From positions 1 through 64,000 of the forward strand of contig NZ_AP019784.1 of the NCBI RefSeq assembly GCF_019670005.1: a DNA stretch of 64,000 nucleotides, written 5' to 3'. Both the position numbers and the translations under genes were made by a program. Each line of letters begins with the position of its first letter. Position 1 is the first letter of the stretch. Of this stretch, positions 54,740 to 63,935 are shown in pieces. Origin of the DNA: Methylomagnum ishizawai (lineage in GTDB: Bacteria > Pseudomonadota > Gammaproteobacteria > Methylococcales > Methylococcaceae). The notes beneath the pieces were generated by a model. It ran no database searches. It had not been told where the DNA came from and saw only the letters and a program-made list of their open reading frames with translations.

Positions 54740-55252
54740 TTGACCACGCCCACCCCGCTCCCCTTTGGATTGCTCCTGGCCGTTGCCTGCCTGTCCGCGC
54801 CGCCCACGGCGGCGGAACCCGATACCGCCCGCCAAGCCGAAGTGGCCGGGCGCGGTGCCCAAGTCATGCCGTTCGACCTGGAAAAAACCCGGCATATCTT
54901 CACCCCCACCGCAGAGGGCGGCATCCAGCAAGTCGTGGTCCTCGACCCCCAGGACCGGGCGCAGACCGAGGCGATCCGCCAGCATCTCGCGGCCATCGCG
55001 GCGGGATTCCGGCGCGGCGATTTCTCCGGTCCCCTCGCCATCCACGGCGAAGGAATGCCGGGACTGGCCCGGTTGCGGCAAGCCCAACCGGGCGAACTCG
55101 ACATCGCCTACCGGGAGGTGGCGGACGGCGGGGAAATCCGCTATTCCAGCAAGACACCGGCGGTGGTGGCGGCGATCCACCAGTATTTCGAGGCCCAGCT
55201 CGCCGACCATGGCCGCCACGCCATGCCGGGGCATCCGTACCACCATCCCTAA
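54740..55252 (+). CDS. Periplasmic protein of unknown function
   Basis: The 170-residue product has a signal peptide (MTTPTPLPFGLLLAVACLSAPPTAA) if it starts at the TTG at 54740, where GAGGA lies nine bases upstream; an ATG at 54695 gives an N-terminus with no clear signal at its start. The mature part has HIFTPTAEGGIQQVVVLDPQD, then a helix and a strand followed by GELDIAYREVADGGEIRYSS. It ends in a His-rich tail (HGRHAMPGHPYHHP), which could bind metal. I do not recognise a family. The next gene follows 80 bases later on the same strand. Confidence 0.65.
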   Translation: MTTPTPLPFGLLLAVACLSAPPTAAEPDTARQAEVAGRGAQVMPFDLEKTRHIFTPTAEGGIQQVVVLDPQDRAQTEAIRQHLAAIAAGFRRGDFSGPLAIHGEGMPGLARLRQAQPGELDIAYREVADGGEIRYSSKTPAVVAAIHQYFEAQLADHGRHAMPGHPYHHP

Positions 55253-55332
55253 GGCATTCCTGGTCCCGCCCGCCGAAGGCTGGGAGCATGGACGCCCGAT
55301 CCCCATGGCCACAACCACAGGACCGCAACCCC

Positions 55333-55908
55333 ATGACCGAAGAAGATTCGATCCGCGCCGCGCTCGCGGCCCATCCCTTCCCGCCCAACCCCTGGGTGCA
55401 AGTCACCGACGAGGGCATCATCATCAAGGCGGGCTATACCGACACCCTGCACCGGATGCTGCGCTGGGTGCCCAAGGTGCGCTGGATCCCCGAACGCCGC
55501 CATTGGCATGTGCCCCTGGCCGGGGCCGAGTTGATCCGCTCGGTGCTGCCCGAAATCTCGCGGCTGGCCGAAGCCACCTACGAAGAACCGACCGCGGCGG
55601 CGGACCCGCCCCAACCGCCGGCAACCACCCCCGTCCAAGCCGGTGCCGATCTTTCGGAGCGCGACCTGTTCCGCAACTCGGCGCGGTTCCTGTTCGGGAC
55701 CGATTGGCAGCGCGACACCGCCCGCGCCCTGGGCCGCGACGAGGCCGCGCTGGCCTGCTGGCTGGCGGGCGATGGCACGCTGGAGGACGATCCGGCAATC
55801 TTGCTGGACGAGATGCTGGGTTTGATGCACCGCCGCGCCGCCGCCATCGTGGCCGCGGCCGGGCGCTTATCCCAGGCTATCGAGGAGAGGAAGGCCGACG
55901 GGCGTTGA
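55333..55908 (+). CDS. Small protein with HARP-like and helix-turn-helix-like segments
   Basis: The 191-residue protein starts at an ATG at 55333. Residues 20-75 contain KVRWIPERRHWHVPLAGAE, a pattern that recalls the HARP-like fold of some nucleic-acid-processing proteins. After a Pro/Ala linker the C-terminal part is helical with an acidic-rich segment (RDTARALGRDEAALACWLAGDG) that could be helix-turn-helix-like. No signal peptide is present. Neither assignment is strong, and the function is unknown. It lies between an unrecognised secreted protein and a convergent gene. Confidence 0.5.
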   Translation: MTEEDSIRAALAAHPFPPNPWVQVTDEGIIIKAGYTDTLHRMLRWVPKVRWIPERRHWHVPLAGAELIRSVLPEISRLAEATYEEPTAAADPPQPPATTPVQAGADLSERDLFRNSARFLFGTDWQRDTARALGRDEAALACWLAGDGTLEDDPAILLDEMLGLMHRRAAAIVAAAGRLSQAIEERKADGR

Positions 55909-55952
55909 ATCCGGCCCGGCCAAGCCGGGCCGGTCCCGCCGGCGGGCGGGGA

Positions 55953-56417
55953 TCAGCCCGGCTGCATCTCATCGGCCTTGGCGATGAAGGCCAGGTGGGT
56001 GGCCAGGTCGAACACCGCGTCCGGGATGGTGTGTTCGAACTGGTTTTCGTACCAGCTCCGGCAATAGGGCAGGAACAGCTTGCCCTGGGGCAGGGTGTGC
56101 AAGACCTCGTCGCCCTGGCACAGCGCGAAATCGACACCGGCGTTCTCGCCGACGCTGCGCCAATCGTCGCCGAACACCTCGAACTGCACGATCAGCTTGG
56201 AGAACACCCGGTCGGTCTCGGTGGTTTTCACCAGGATGGCCCGGATGTTCTGGTAGCGCCGGGCTATCGCGCCGGTATCCAGGGTTTGTAGGAATTCTTG
56301 TCGCTTTCCCTTCTTCACCTGTGTGCTTGTGTCGATGGGAACACCGAGATTGTTGAGTCCGGAAGTCTTGGCGGGGGCCAATTCTATCGGCGCGGTGGTC
56401 TCGATCAATGCGGGCAT
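55953..56417 (-). CDS. Unrecognised 154-aa protein
   Basis: AGGAG lies nine bases upstream of the start at 56417. The N-terminus is Ala/Thr/Pro-rich (ETTAPIELAPAKTSG), and the remainder has mixed alpha/beta character, with a beta-rich segment (AILVKTTETDRVFSKLIVQFEVFG), two Cys and an aromatic-rich end (LPYCRSWYENQFEH). No signal or transmembrane segment is present. I do not recognise a family. Convergence with the plus-strand gene leaves 44 bases between their ends. Confidence 0.6.
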   Translation of the reverse strand: MPALIETTAPIELAPAKTSGLNNLGVPIDTSTQVKKGKRQEFLQTLDTGAIARRYQNIRAILVKTTETDRVFSKLIVQFEVFGDDWRSVGENAGVDFALCQGDEVLHTLPQGKLFLPYCRSWYENQFEHTIPDAVFDLATHLAFIAKADEMQPG

Positions 56418-56709
56418 GATGCGCTCCTTGTAACGGGGGATGGGTTTAAAGGATTGATTGGATTTGGATTTTTCCGCGCGCCCCGCGGTTTTGGGCGTCC
56501 GCCACCCGCCGCGTGGCGGGCCGGGCCGGGCCGGAACCGGTCTGCGCGGCCCCCGTCTTATTGCAAAATCCATGCATATCGCCTGCGTCCGCCCCAAATC
56601 AGGCCGGTATTCGATCCCGAAGACCGGCCTTGGATTCCCGCGCCCATCGCGGACCGCGGCAACGCCACCATGGCCGTGTGTCGCCGCGGTATCCACGCCC
56701 GCCGCCGAC
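56418..56709. other. Intergenic stretch upstream of the 154-aa gene
   Basis: Between the 154-aa gene and the end of the protease gene, both on the minus strand, 292 bases contain no supported gene. The AAAGGATTGATTGGATTTGGATTTTT-like T/A-rich stretch near 56450-56475 may include the promoter of the 154-aa gene. Confidence 0.4.
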
Positions 56710-58542
56710 CTATCGCGGCTGGACGACGCTGCCGTAGGCGTCGATCAAGCCCGCGCCATAGGCTTCGAGGTCGCTGATGACCTGCTTGCCCAGGTGGCAA
56801 TAGCCATAGGTGCAAGCCTTTCCGCCCAGGTCGCCGGGCGAGGTGTCGGTCGCGCTGAGGGCGCGGGTCCGGTTGTTGGCGATGGGCACGGCACCGGCCC
56901 GCAGCAGCGAGACCACCGCCGCCGGGTCTTTCCAGGCCGCGGGATGGGTGCTCAAGGCCAGGGCGGCGACCGCCGACACATGCGGCGTGGCCATGGAAGT
57001 GCCCTGGATCACCCCGTAGCACTGCTTTTCAGGGAACACGGTGCCGCTGATCGTGAAGCAGGGGATATCCTGGGCGTAATTGGAGGTGATGGAAAAAACC
57101 TCCCAGGCGTTGTAGCCATCGGCGACCGAGCTGCCCCCGGCCATCGAACCCTGGCCGGTCCAGGGCCAGCCCTCGGTGCCGCCGTTGTCGATGGCGGGCA
57201 GGTTGAACTTGCGGGCCCCGCCGGGGGCGGCGAAATCGATGCGGGGGCCGTAGTTGCTGTAATAGGCCAGTTGGTTCTTCCTGCCGACGCCGCTGGGCTG
57301 GTGGGCGTCGGTCTTCAGCTTGCACCATTGGTGGTTGCCATTGGCCAGGGAATCGGCGGGGCAGGTGTCCGCGGACCCGTTCACCACGTTCCCGGTGGAG
57401 GACACCATGACCACGCCGGGGATGCCGCCCGGTGTTTCCCACAGGCCGTAATAGTCGGTGCCGCCCGGCGGCGCATCGAGGATGCCATGGCTCAACACCT
57501 GTCCGCCCATGCCGATGCGGGCATGTTCGTTGCCCGCCGCCGCCACGATCAAGGTGCCCCGGCTCCAGGCGTAGTCCACCACCCGCTGGTAGAAGTTATA
57601 GAGCAGGTCCTGTTCGGGGTCGGTGCGGTCCAGGTAGCCGCCGAAGGAGATGCTGACCACGTCGATGCCATGGTCGGCGGCGTAGGCGAAGGCGTTGAGG
57701 ATTTCGGAATCGTAGGCGTAGCCGCAGTTCTGGGCGATCTTCAACGACACCAATTGCACCCCCGGCGCGATGCCGTTGATGCCGCTGCCGTCCAGCGCGG
57801 CGGCGATGTTGCCGCCGATCCAGCTGCCATGGCCGTGGAAGTCCAAATCCGCCGAAGCGCCCAGGGTCTTGGCGAGATCGGCGTCGGTCGGGTAGCCGTA
57901 GTAGGCGCAGAGGTTGGGCTGTTCGTTGACGGTGAAATCGACCACCCCGTCCACCTTGTCGGCCAGTTCGGCGTGGGTGTAGTCGAGCCCGGTGTCGGCC
58001 ACGCCGACCTTGATGAATTGATAGCCCAGCCCCAGGGCTTGGTTCCAGGCTTGCTGCGCGTGGATGCGCTGGGCGTTCCACATCAACCCCGCGAGTCCCA
58101 GGGCGGGATCGGCGGCGGCGCGGGCCGCGGCTTGGCCCGCGCCCAGGGCGGCGAGTTTTTTGCGGAACGGGGCCGTGCCGAACATTTCCCGCTGCATTTG
58201 CGGATTGATCAGCCGCTTGACCCGGTCGTGGGCGACCCGCGCCACCCGGCTGTCGGCGCGTAGGCCCGCCAGGGCGCTCCGGGCCGACGCGGTGCCGGCC
58301 TGGGCGGTCTGGACCACCATGAAATTAAGTCCGGGATGGTCGCTCACCACCTGCATCCCCTGTTGTTCCAGGGAGGCGCGGAGCGAGGCGTGGGCCGTGG
58401 GACTGGAAGTGTCGATGAGCAGGCGTTGCGGCACGGCCTGGTCGAGGTCGGGCTGGGCGGCCAAGGCCGCCGCCGGGTGGATGGCGGCCAACCAGGCGGC
58501 GCAGGCGAGGGCGTAGGCGGATTGCATGTATTTGGTTTTCAT
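56710..58542 (-). CDS. Secreted subtilisin-like serine protease (S8)
   Basis: The 610-residue protein has a signal peptide (ALACAAWLAAIHPAAALA) and an I9-like propeptide region of about 100 residues (RLLIDTSSPTAHASLRASLE). The catalytic triad is present: Asp in KVGVADTGLDYTH, His in DFHGHGSWIGGNIAA, and Ser in IQGTSMATPHVSAVA, with the oxyanion Asn in VAAAGNEHA. Several Cys (Cys in LCAYYG, QNCGYA, DTCPAD, WCKL, CFTI, QCYG, CTYGYC) suggest disulfides. It is exported and self-processed; substrates are unknown. The start at 58542 (MKTKYMQ) fits the signal. Confidence 0.92.
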   Translation of the reverse strand: MKTKYMQSAYALACAAWLAAIHPAAALAAQPDLDQAVPQRLLIDTSSPTAHASLRASLEQQGMQVVSDHPGLNFMVVQTAQAGTASARSALAGLRADSRVARVAHDRVKRLINPQMQREMFGTAPFRKKLAALGAGQAAARAAADPALGLAGLMWNAQRIHAQQAWNQALGLGYQFIKVGVADTGLDYTHAELADKVDGVVDFTVNEQPNLCAYYGYPTDADLAKTLGASADLDFHGHGSWIGGNIAAALDGSGINGIAPGVQLVSLKIAQNCGYAYDSEILNAFAYAADHGIDVVSISFGGYLDRTDPEQDLLYNFYQRVVDYAWSRGTLIVAAAGNEHARIGMGGQVLSHGILDAPPGGTDYYGLWETPGGIPGVVMVSSTGNVVNGSADTCPADSLANGNHQWCKLKTDAHQPSGVGRKNQLAYYSNYGPRIDFAAPGGARKFNLPAIDNGGTEGWPWTGQGSMAGGSSVADGYNAWEVFSITSNYAQDIPCFTISGTVFPEKQCYGVIQGTSMATPHVSAVAALALSTHPAAWKDPAAVVSLLRAGAVPIANNRTRALSATDTSPGDLGGKACTYGYCHLGKQVISDLEAYGAGLIDAYGSVVQPR

Positions 58543-58929
58543 AGCGAGCGTCTGTGCAGTGGCAAAGGAAGGAGGGATAGGACCAACGGAGGGACCGTTG
58601 GTTTGGCCAGCAGCCACGGTCTCGGCGTGGCCTGGATCAGTATGGTAGGAGAAAAATGGTTGTGATTTCGAGCGGGAGGGATCGCCGGGGGGAAAAGCCG
58701 CGGGTCCGGCGGCCAGGGCTGCCCCGGTGCGCGGATATCGCGCCGGCGGGCGCGGATTGAAACTACAATATCCACGGGGGAAATCGACGCCCTGTCGAAG
58801 CCACGCGCCGGAGGCCGGTCATCAGCCACGGCCCGCGCCGCGCCCCGATCCATTCCGCCGGAAGCCGATGCGCCCCGAGGCCGTCGGCTTTCTTGTGATG
58901 CCGACCGCATAACCCAGAAGGAACCCCCC
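58543..58929. promoter_or_regulatory. Divergent region between protease and FAD/NAD(P)-binding protein genes
   Basis: The 387 bases have no supported gene. AT-rich stretches near 58640-58660 probably contain the protease promoter. A ribosome binding site (AAGGA) lies about ten bases upstream of the plus-strand start. Confidence 0.45.
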
Positions 58930-60330
58930 ATGCCCATGCCAAGCAAACCCTCCGAAATCGCCATCATCGGTGCCGGCTATAGCGGCACCCTGGTCGCGGC
59001 CCATTTGCTGAAGGAATCCAAGGCACCGCTCACGGTGCGCTTGTTCGACCGCGACCCCAAACAGTTCGGGCGGGGCATCGCCTATGCCACGCCCTTGGAT
59101 TGCCAGCTCCTCAACGTGCCGGCCGGCAATATGAGCGCCTTCCCGGACGATCCCGGACATTTCCTGCGCTGGGCCAAAGAGCGCGAGGCCCAGTTGCTCA
59201 ATCCGCCCTGGGTCGTGGAAATCGGCCCCAAAAGCTTCCTGCCGCGCCGCGCCTATGGCGATTATCTGGCCTGGGTGCTGGCCGAGGCCGAACGTGCCGC
59301 CGCCCCCGGCGTCACCCTGGTCCGCCGGGCCGAGAAGGTCGCCAAGCTGTCCCCGGAACCCAACGGCGAAATCAAGCTGGTCCTGGCCGGGGGGCAGGTG
59401 TTCCGGGTGGACCGCGCGGTGCTGGCCCTGGGCAATTTCCCGCCGGGGAACCTGCCCATCCCCGATCCCAACTTCTACCGCAGCCCGCGCTACCACCGCA
59501 ATCCCTGGCTGCCGGGGGTGTTGGAACAAATCCTGGAGACGCGCTCCTGCCTGTTGGTCGGCAGCGGCCTGACCATGGTCGATTGGGCGGTGAGCCTCGG
59601 GCAATACGGTTATACCGGCCAGGTCCATGTGGTTTCGCGGCGGGGCTTCTGGCCCAAGGCCCACCAGGCGGCGGACCCGGTCGGTTTCGCCCTCGACCTG
59701 GAAACGGGCGATCCTTCGGTGCGGGCTTGGTTGCGCCAAATCCGGGCCTATGTCGCCAAGACCGGCTGCGATTGGCGGGCGGTGATCGACGCCTTGCGCC
59801 CCCACAACCAACGCCTGTGGCAAAGCCTGCCCCTGGCCGAGAAGCGCCGGTTCATGCGCCATGCGCGGCCCTTCTGGGATTTGCACCGGCACCGGCTGGC
59901 CCCCGGCGTGGCGGCGCGGTTGGAGGCGATAGCCGAATCCGGCCAGCTCGTGCGCCATGCCGGACGGGTACAGGGCTACCGGGAAACGGAAACGGGGGTC
60001 GAGGTGACGATCCGTCCGCGCGGCGTGGAACGGGCGGAGACGCTGGAAGTCGAGGCCGTGGTGAATTGCTCCGGTTCCGAGAGCAATTACCGGCGCCTGG
60101 AAAGCGCCCTGGTCCGCAATCTGTTGGGCCAGGGCTTGATCCGGCCCGATCCCCTGTCCCTGGGGATCGAGGTCGCCATGGACGGGGGCTTGGTCGATGC
60201 CCACGGCGTGATTTCCGACCGCTTGTTCACCCTGGGCCCGCCCAGCAAGGGCATGTTGTGGGAAACCACGGCGGTGCCGGAATTGCGGGTGCAGGCCCAG
60301 CGCCTGGCCGGTTTGCTGTTGGCGGGCTGA
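58930..60330 (+). CDS. FAD/NAD(P)-binding protein (NAD_binding_9 family)
   Basis: The 466-residue protein begins with a dinucleotide-binding fold (IAIIGAGYSGTLVAAHLL). The family-typical motif FGRGIAYATPLDCQLLNVPAGNMSAF follows, then a second nucleotide-binding segment (SCLLVGSGLTMVDWAVSLGQYGYTG), as in the Pfam NAD_binding_9 group of flavin oxidoreductases. Members often appear as stand-alone FAD-dependent oxidoreductases of unknown substrate. AAGGA precedes the start. No partner genes are evident. Confidence 0.85.
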   Translation: MPMPSKPSEIAIIGAGYSGTLVAAHLLKESKAPLTVRLFDRDPKQFGRGIAYATPLDCQLLNVPAGNMSAFPDDPGHFLRWAKEREAQLLNPPWVVEIGPKSFLPRRAYGDYLAWVLAEAERAAAPGVTLVRRAEKVAKLSPEPNGEIKLVLAGGQVFRVDRAVLALGNFPPGNLPIPDPNFYRSPRYHRNPWLPGVLEQILETRSCLLVGSGLTMVDWAVSLGQYGYTGQVHVVSRRGFWPKAHQAADPVGFALDLETGDPSVRAWLRQIRAYVAKTGCDWRAVIDALRPHNQRLWQSLPLAEKRRFMRHARPFWDLHRHRLAPGVAARLEAIAESGQLVRHAGRVQGYRETETGVEVTIRPRGVERAETLEVEAVVNCSGSESNYRRLESALVRNLLGQGLIRPDPLSLGIEVAMDGGLVDAHGVISDRLFTLGPPSKGMLWETTAVPELRVQAQRLAGLLLAG

Positions 60331-60356
60331 AACGGCCCGCCGCGGGCGCGGTCCGG

Positions 60357-60779
60357 TCAATCCAGTTCGGCGAACCGGCTCCGCGCCAAGCCCAACAGCT
60401 TGTCGGCGGGGATCGTGGCGTTCTTCTTGGGGTCGTGGACGAGGGCGCCGAATTTCGCCGCCAGCACCGCCGCCAACATCAACACGCAAACATCCTCCCT
60501 GGGATCGCCGCCGGAACGCAGGGTGACGAGGGTATCGCGCTGGCCGGGCGGGTCGTCCAGTTCCGGGAACTGGGCCAAATATGGTTCCACGGCATCGAAC
60601 CGCAGCTTCACGCCGCCGTCCTCGCCATTGAGGGTGCAGGGCAGGTAATCCACGCTTTGGAACGGGGCGTAGGCCGCGTCCACGTCGAGCTTGAATTTGA
60701 ATTCGCGCAGGGCTTCTTGCAGCTGGGCGCGGGTGGGCACGTCGGCACGGCCCAACAGGGCGGATTGGAGTTGTGGCAT
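60357..60779 (-). CDS. Unrecognised 140-aa protein
   Basis: The product is cytoplasmic-looking, with helical start (TRAQLQEALREFKFKL), a strand region (VDYLPCTLNGEDGGVKLRF) and a helix-rich middle (DVCVLMLAAVLAAKFGALVHDP). The frame is kept by the strand order and by a plausible start at 60779, but the ribosome binding site is weak. The family is not recognised. It lies between the FAD/NAD(P)-binding protein gene, convergent with it, and the hybrid kinase gene. Confidence 0.55.
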   Translation of the reverse strand: MPQLQSALLGRADVPTRAQLQEALREFKFKLDVDAAYAPFQSVDYLPCTLNGEDGGVKLRFDAVEPYLAQFPELDDPPGQRDTLVTLRSGGDPREDVCVLMLAAVLAAKFGALVHDPKKNATIPADKLLGLARSRFAELD

Positions 60780-60890
60780 AAGGATTCCCGATGATCATGG
60801 ATGGAGGCCAGCCATCGCGGATGGCCGGGTCTGGGCATTGGGACGGAGCTTATCGCCGCCGGACGGAGGGTGTCCAGCCCGCCGGGACGG

Positions 60891-63800
60891 CTAGGGCCCG
60901 GCGGCCCGCGCCCCGCCGCGGCGCGCGCCCACCTCCGCCAAGAGCCGCCGCAAATCCTCGAAATCGACCGGCTTCACCAAATGCTGGTCGAAACCGCCCA
61001 GGCGGGTGCGGTGGCGGTCCGCCGCCTGTCCCCAGCCGGTCAGGGCGAACAGCGCGATATCCCGGCCACCGGGCTGGCCCCGGATGCGCCGGGCGACCTC
61101 GTAGCCATCCATGCCCGGCATCCCGAGGTCGAGCAGGACCACGTCCGGCGGAGACCCGGCCAGGAGGGCCAGGGCTGCGGCCCCGTCGTAGGCCACCCGC
61201 ACCTCGATCCCCAGCAATTCCAGCAACAAGGCCAGGCTGTCGGCGGCGTCGCGGTTGTCGTCCACCACCAGCAAGCGGCGCGGGAACTCCGGGGCGGGCG
61301 GATCGGCGCTGGCCTGGAGCCCGGCCGGGGACGTCCTGGCCAGCGGTATCCGCACCACGAACTCGCTGCCCCGGCCCACGCCCCCGCTACGGGCCTCGAT
61401 CCGCCCGCCGTGCAACTGGACCAAGTGGCGGACCAGGGCCAGCCCGATGCCAAGCCCGCCCTGGGCGCGGCCCTGGCTGTGGTCCACCTGGGAAAACAGG
61501 TCGAATACCCTGGGCAGCATCGCCTCGGGTATCCCGACCCCGGTATCGCTGACGCCGACCACGGCCTCGTTGCCTTGCCGTTCCACCGCGATGCCGATCC
61601 GGCCATGGGGTCCGGTGTATTTCGCCGCGTTGTTCAAGAGGTTGGTGAAGACCTGGATGAGCCGGACCGGGTCGGCGTCGAGGTGGAGCGGGGCCGGCGG
61701 CAAGGCCACGTCGAGCCGGTGCCCGCCCGCCTCGATGAAGGGGCGGCTGGTCTCGATGGCCTGCTCGATCACGCCGGCCAGGGCGATGCGTTGCCTTTTC
61801 AATTCGACCTTGCCGCGGGTGATGCGGGAAGCCTCCATCAGGTCGTCGACCAGCCGGACCAGATGGTCGACCTGCCGGATCATCATCGTCAACGCGTTGG
61901 TGGTCGTGGGGCCGTGGCCGCCGGCCCCGCTCAGCGCGTAGAGGGAATTGCGGATCGGGGCCAGGGGGTTGCGGAGTTCGTGGGACAGTATCGCCAGGAA
62001 TTCGTCCTTGCGCCTATCGCCCTCGCGCAGGGCGTCCTCCATGCGGCGGCGCTCGGTCATATCGGTGACCAGGGTCATGAGATGGGGCGCTTCCTGGGCC
62101 GGGCCGCGCAGGAGCGACACGAACTTGCGTACCCAGACCGGTTCGCCGTCCTGGCGCAGATAGCGGTTCTCGACCTCGAAATGCGGCAGTTCCCCGGCCA
62201 GGAGGCGTTGGATTCCGAGCAGGTTGTCGGCGCGGTCCTCGGGATGCACCAGTTCCAGGAACACCCGGTGGGCCAGTTCGACCTGGGTATGGCCCAGCAG
62301 GGCGCAATAGGCGGGATTGCAGCGGATCAAGCGGCCTTCCACGTCGATGATGGCGATACCGATGGCGGCGTATTCGAAGATCGCCCGGAACCGCTCCTCG
62401 CTGGCGGCGAGCGCCCGTTCGGCCCGCTTGCGCTCGGTGATGTCCTCTGTCACGGCCACGCCGCCGATGACCCGGCCCGCCGGGTCGCGCAACGGCGCGC
62501 CCGAGGCCCGCGCGAACCAGCGCTTGCCGCTCGGGAGCCACACTTCCAATTCCATGGGCGGGATTGCGCGGTTTTCCGCCACCGCCCGCTGCAAGGGCAG
62601 TTCCGTGGGCAGGACCGGCCTGCCGTCCTGGAAGAAGCGGACTTGGCGGCCCGGCACCGTGGCGTCCGGGGCGGAAGCGGACAGGTTGTCGGTGGCGGCG
62701 GCCTCGAATTGCGCCAGCACCGCCGGATTGCCGGTGATGTGTTGGCAGGAGGGATCGTCGGAAAAACTGACGCCGACCGGCAGGGCCTTCATCAGGGCTT
62801 GCAGGCGGCGGTGGGCGGTTTGCCGGGCCGGGTCGCCACGCTGGTCGGCCAGGGGCAGGATAGCCGCGAATTGCTGGGCCACGAGGTCGAGGAACTGGCG
62901 GTAATCCCGGTCCAGACGCCGGTGGGGGTTGAGTCCCGCGATCAAGACGGCGCCGGCCCGGGCCGCTCCCGGCGGGACCACCGGCAGGCATAGGGCCTGG
63001 TCCGGCGGGCGTTGCCACGCGCCCGTGGGCAGTCCGGGGAACAAGGCCGGCAGTGGTTCGATCAGCCGCCCCCCGGTCGGCAGCCATCCATCCAGGGGCC
63101 AGCCCTTCGCGCCGTCCAGGGGAAGCTCCCAAGGGCTGGCGGGACCGCCCGGCGCGATACCGGCGCTGCCCGCCAAGCGCAAGGTCTTGTGTTCCGGGTC
63201 GGATAGATAGAACAGGGCGAACGGCAAATCGTAAGGGTTGGCGGCGAGTACGGCGGCCACGGCCCCGCAGGCGTCGGCCCCGGACCCGCTCCAGCCCAGC
63301 GCCCCCAGATCGCGCAGCGTCCGCAAACGGCGCGCGCCGACCACCTTGGCGGTGGTCTCGATCACCGGGCAGAACACCCCGGCGATTTCGCCGCCCTCGT
63401 CGTGGATGGGGCTGTAGGAAAAGCTGAAGTACCCCTCTTCTGGATAGCCATCGCGCTCCACCAGCAGCAACAAATCGTCCGCCGGGCCGGCCTCGCCGCG
63501 CAGCAAAGCCTGTTCCAACATCGGCCCGATGCTGTCCCAAATTCCGGCCCCCCATTGCCGGCCCGGCTGGCCCACCGCGCCGGGGTGCCGGATACCGAGG
63601 ATGGGCCGGTAGGCGTCGTTGTAGAACATCACCAATTCCGGCCCCCACCCAATCAGGATGGGGAACGGGCAATGCAGGCAAGTGCTGACCGAGGTGCGCA
63701 GGCTTGGTGGCCAGGACTCGACCGGCCCCAAGGGGGTCCGGGACCAATCCAGGGCGCGGATCAGCCGGCCGGTTTCGCCGCCGCCCGCCAGGAAATCGAA

Positions 63801-63935
63801 GCCGGGCCGGGCGGAATAGGGAAGGGGTGGGGCTTGGCTTAAAGCTTGGCTGGACAAAGGTGTATTTCCGATTTCGTGTATATCAGACGCGGGACGTGCA
63901 TGACCCGCTTTCCGCTTTTCCTTGTGGTTCGACAT
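60891..63935 (-). CDS. Hybrid sensor histidine kinase (PAS-GAF-PAS-PAS-HisKA-HATPase-REC)
   Basis: The 1014-residue protein has no membrane segment. An N-terminal PAS-like region (FPILIGWGPELVMFYNDAYRPILG) is followed by a GAF-like region (about 210-370), a PAS/PAC pair (EDITERKR) and another (TDMTERRR). The HisKA domain has SHELRNPLAP with His652. The HATPase carries NLLNNAAKY and GLGIGLALV, and a receiver domain has the phosphoacceptor Asp936 in LLDLGMPGMDG. It is a soluble hybrid kinase whose receiver may block or relay the signal. Multiple PAS/GAF domains suggest sensing of redox, light or small ligands. The start at 63935 is chosen because it is followed by a basic N-terminus; the upstream sequence ends at the window edge. 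Confidence 0.93.
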   Translation of the reverse strand: MSNHKEKRKAGHARPASDIHEIGNTPLSSQALSQAPPLPYSARPGFDFLAGGGETGRLIRALDWSRTPLGPVESWPPSLRTSVSTCLHCPFPILIGWGPELVMFYNDAYRPILGIRHPGAVGQPGRQWGAGIWDSIGPMLEQALLRGEAGPADDLLLLVERDGYPEEGYFSFSYSPIHDEGGEIAGVFCPVIETTAKVVGARRLRTLRDLGALGWSGSGADACGAVAAVLAANPYDLPFALFYLSDPEHKTLRLAGSAGIAPGGPASPWELPLDGAKGWPLDGWLPTGGRLIEPLPALFPGLPTGAWQRPPDQALCLPVVPPGAARAGAVLIAGLNPHRRLDRDYRQFLDLVAQQFAAILPLADQRGDPARQTAHRRLQALMKALPVGVSFSDDPSCQHITGNPAVLAQFEAAATDNLSASAPDATVPGRQVRFFQDGRPVLPTELPLQRAVAENRAIPPMELEVWLPSGKRWFARASGAPLRDPAGRVIGGVAVTEDITERKRAERALAASEERFRAIFEYAAIGIAIIDVEGRLIRCNPAYCALLGHTQVELAHRVFLELVHPEDRADNLLGIQRLLAGELPHFEVENRYLRQDGEPVWVRKFVSLLRGPAQEAPHLMTLVTDMTERRRMEDALREGDRRKDEFLAILSHELRNPLAPIRNSLYALSGAGGHGPTTTNALTMMIRQVDHLVRLVDDLMEASRITRGKVELKRQRIALAGVIEQAIETSRPFIEAGGHRLDVALPPAPLHLDADPVRLIQVFTNLLNNAAKYTGPHGRIGIAVERQGNEAVVGVSDTGVGIPEAMLPRVFDLFSQVDHSQGRAQGGLGIGLALVRHLVQLHGGRIEARSGGVGRGSEFVVRIPLARTSPAGLQASADPPAPEFPRRLLVVDDNRDAADSLALLLELLGIEVRVAYDGAAALALLAGSPPDVVLLDLGMPGMDGYEVARRIRGQPGGRDIALFALTGWGQAADRHRTRLGGFDQHLVKPVDFEDLRRLLAEVGARRGGARAAGP

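Noticed and set aside
60801-62993. Plus-strand frame of 730 residues
   Set aside because: Antisense to the hybrid kinase, whose domains are all identifiable on the minus strand.
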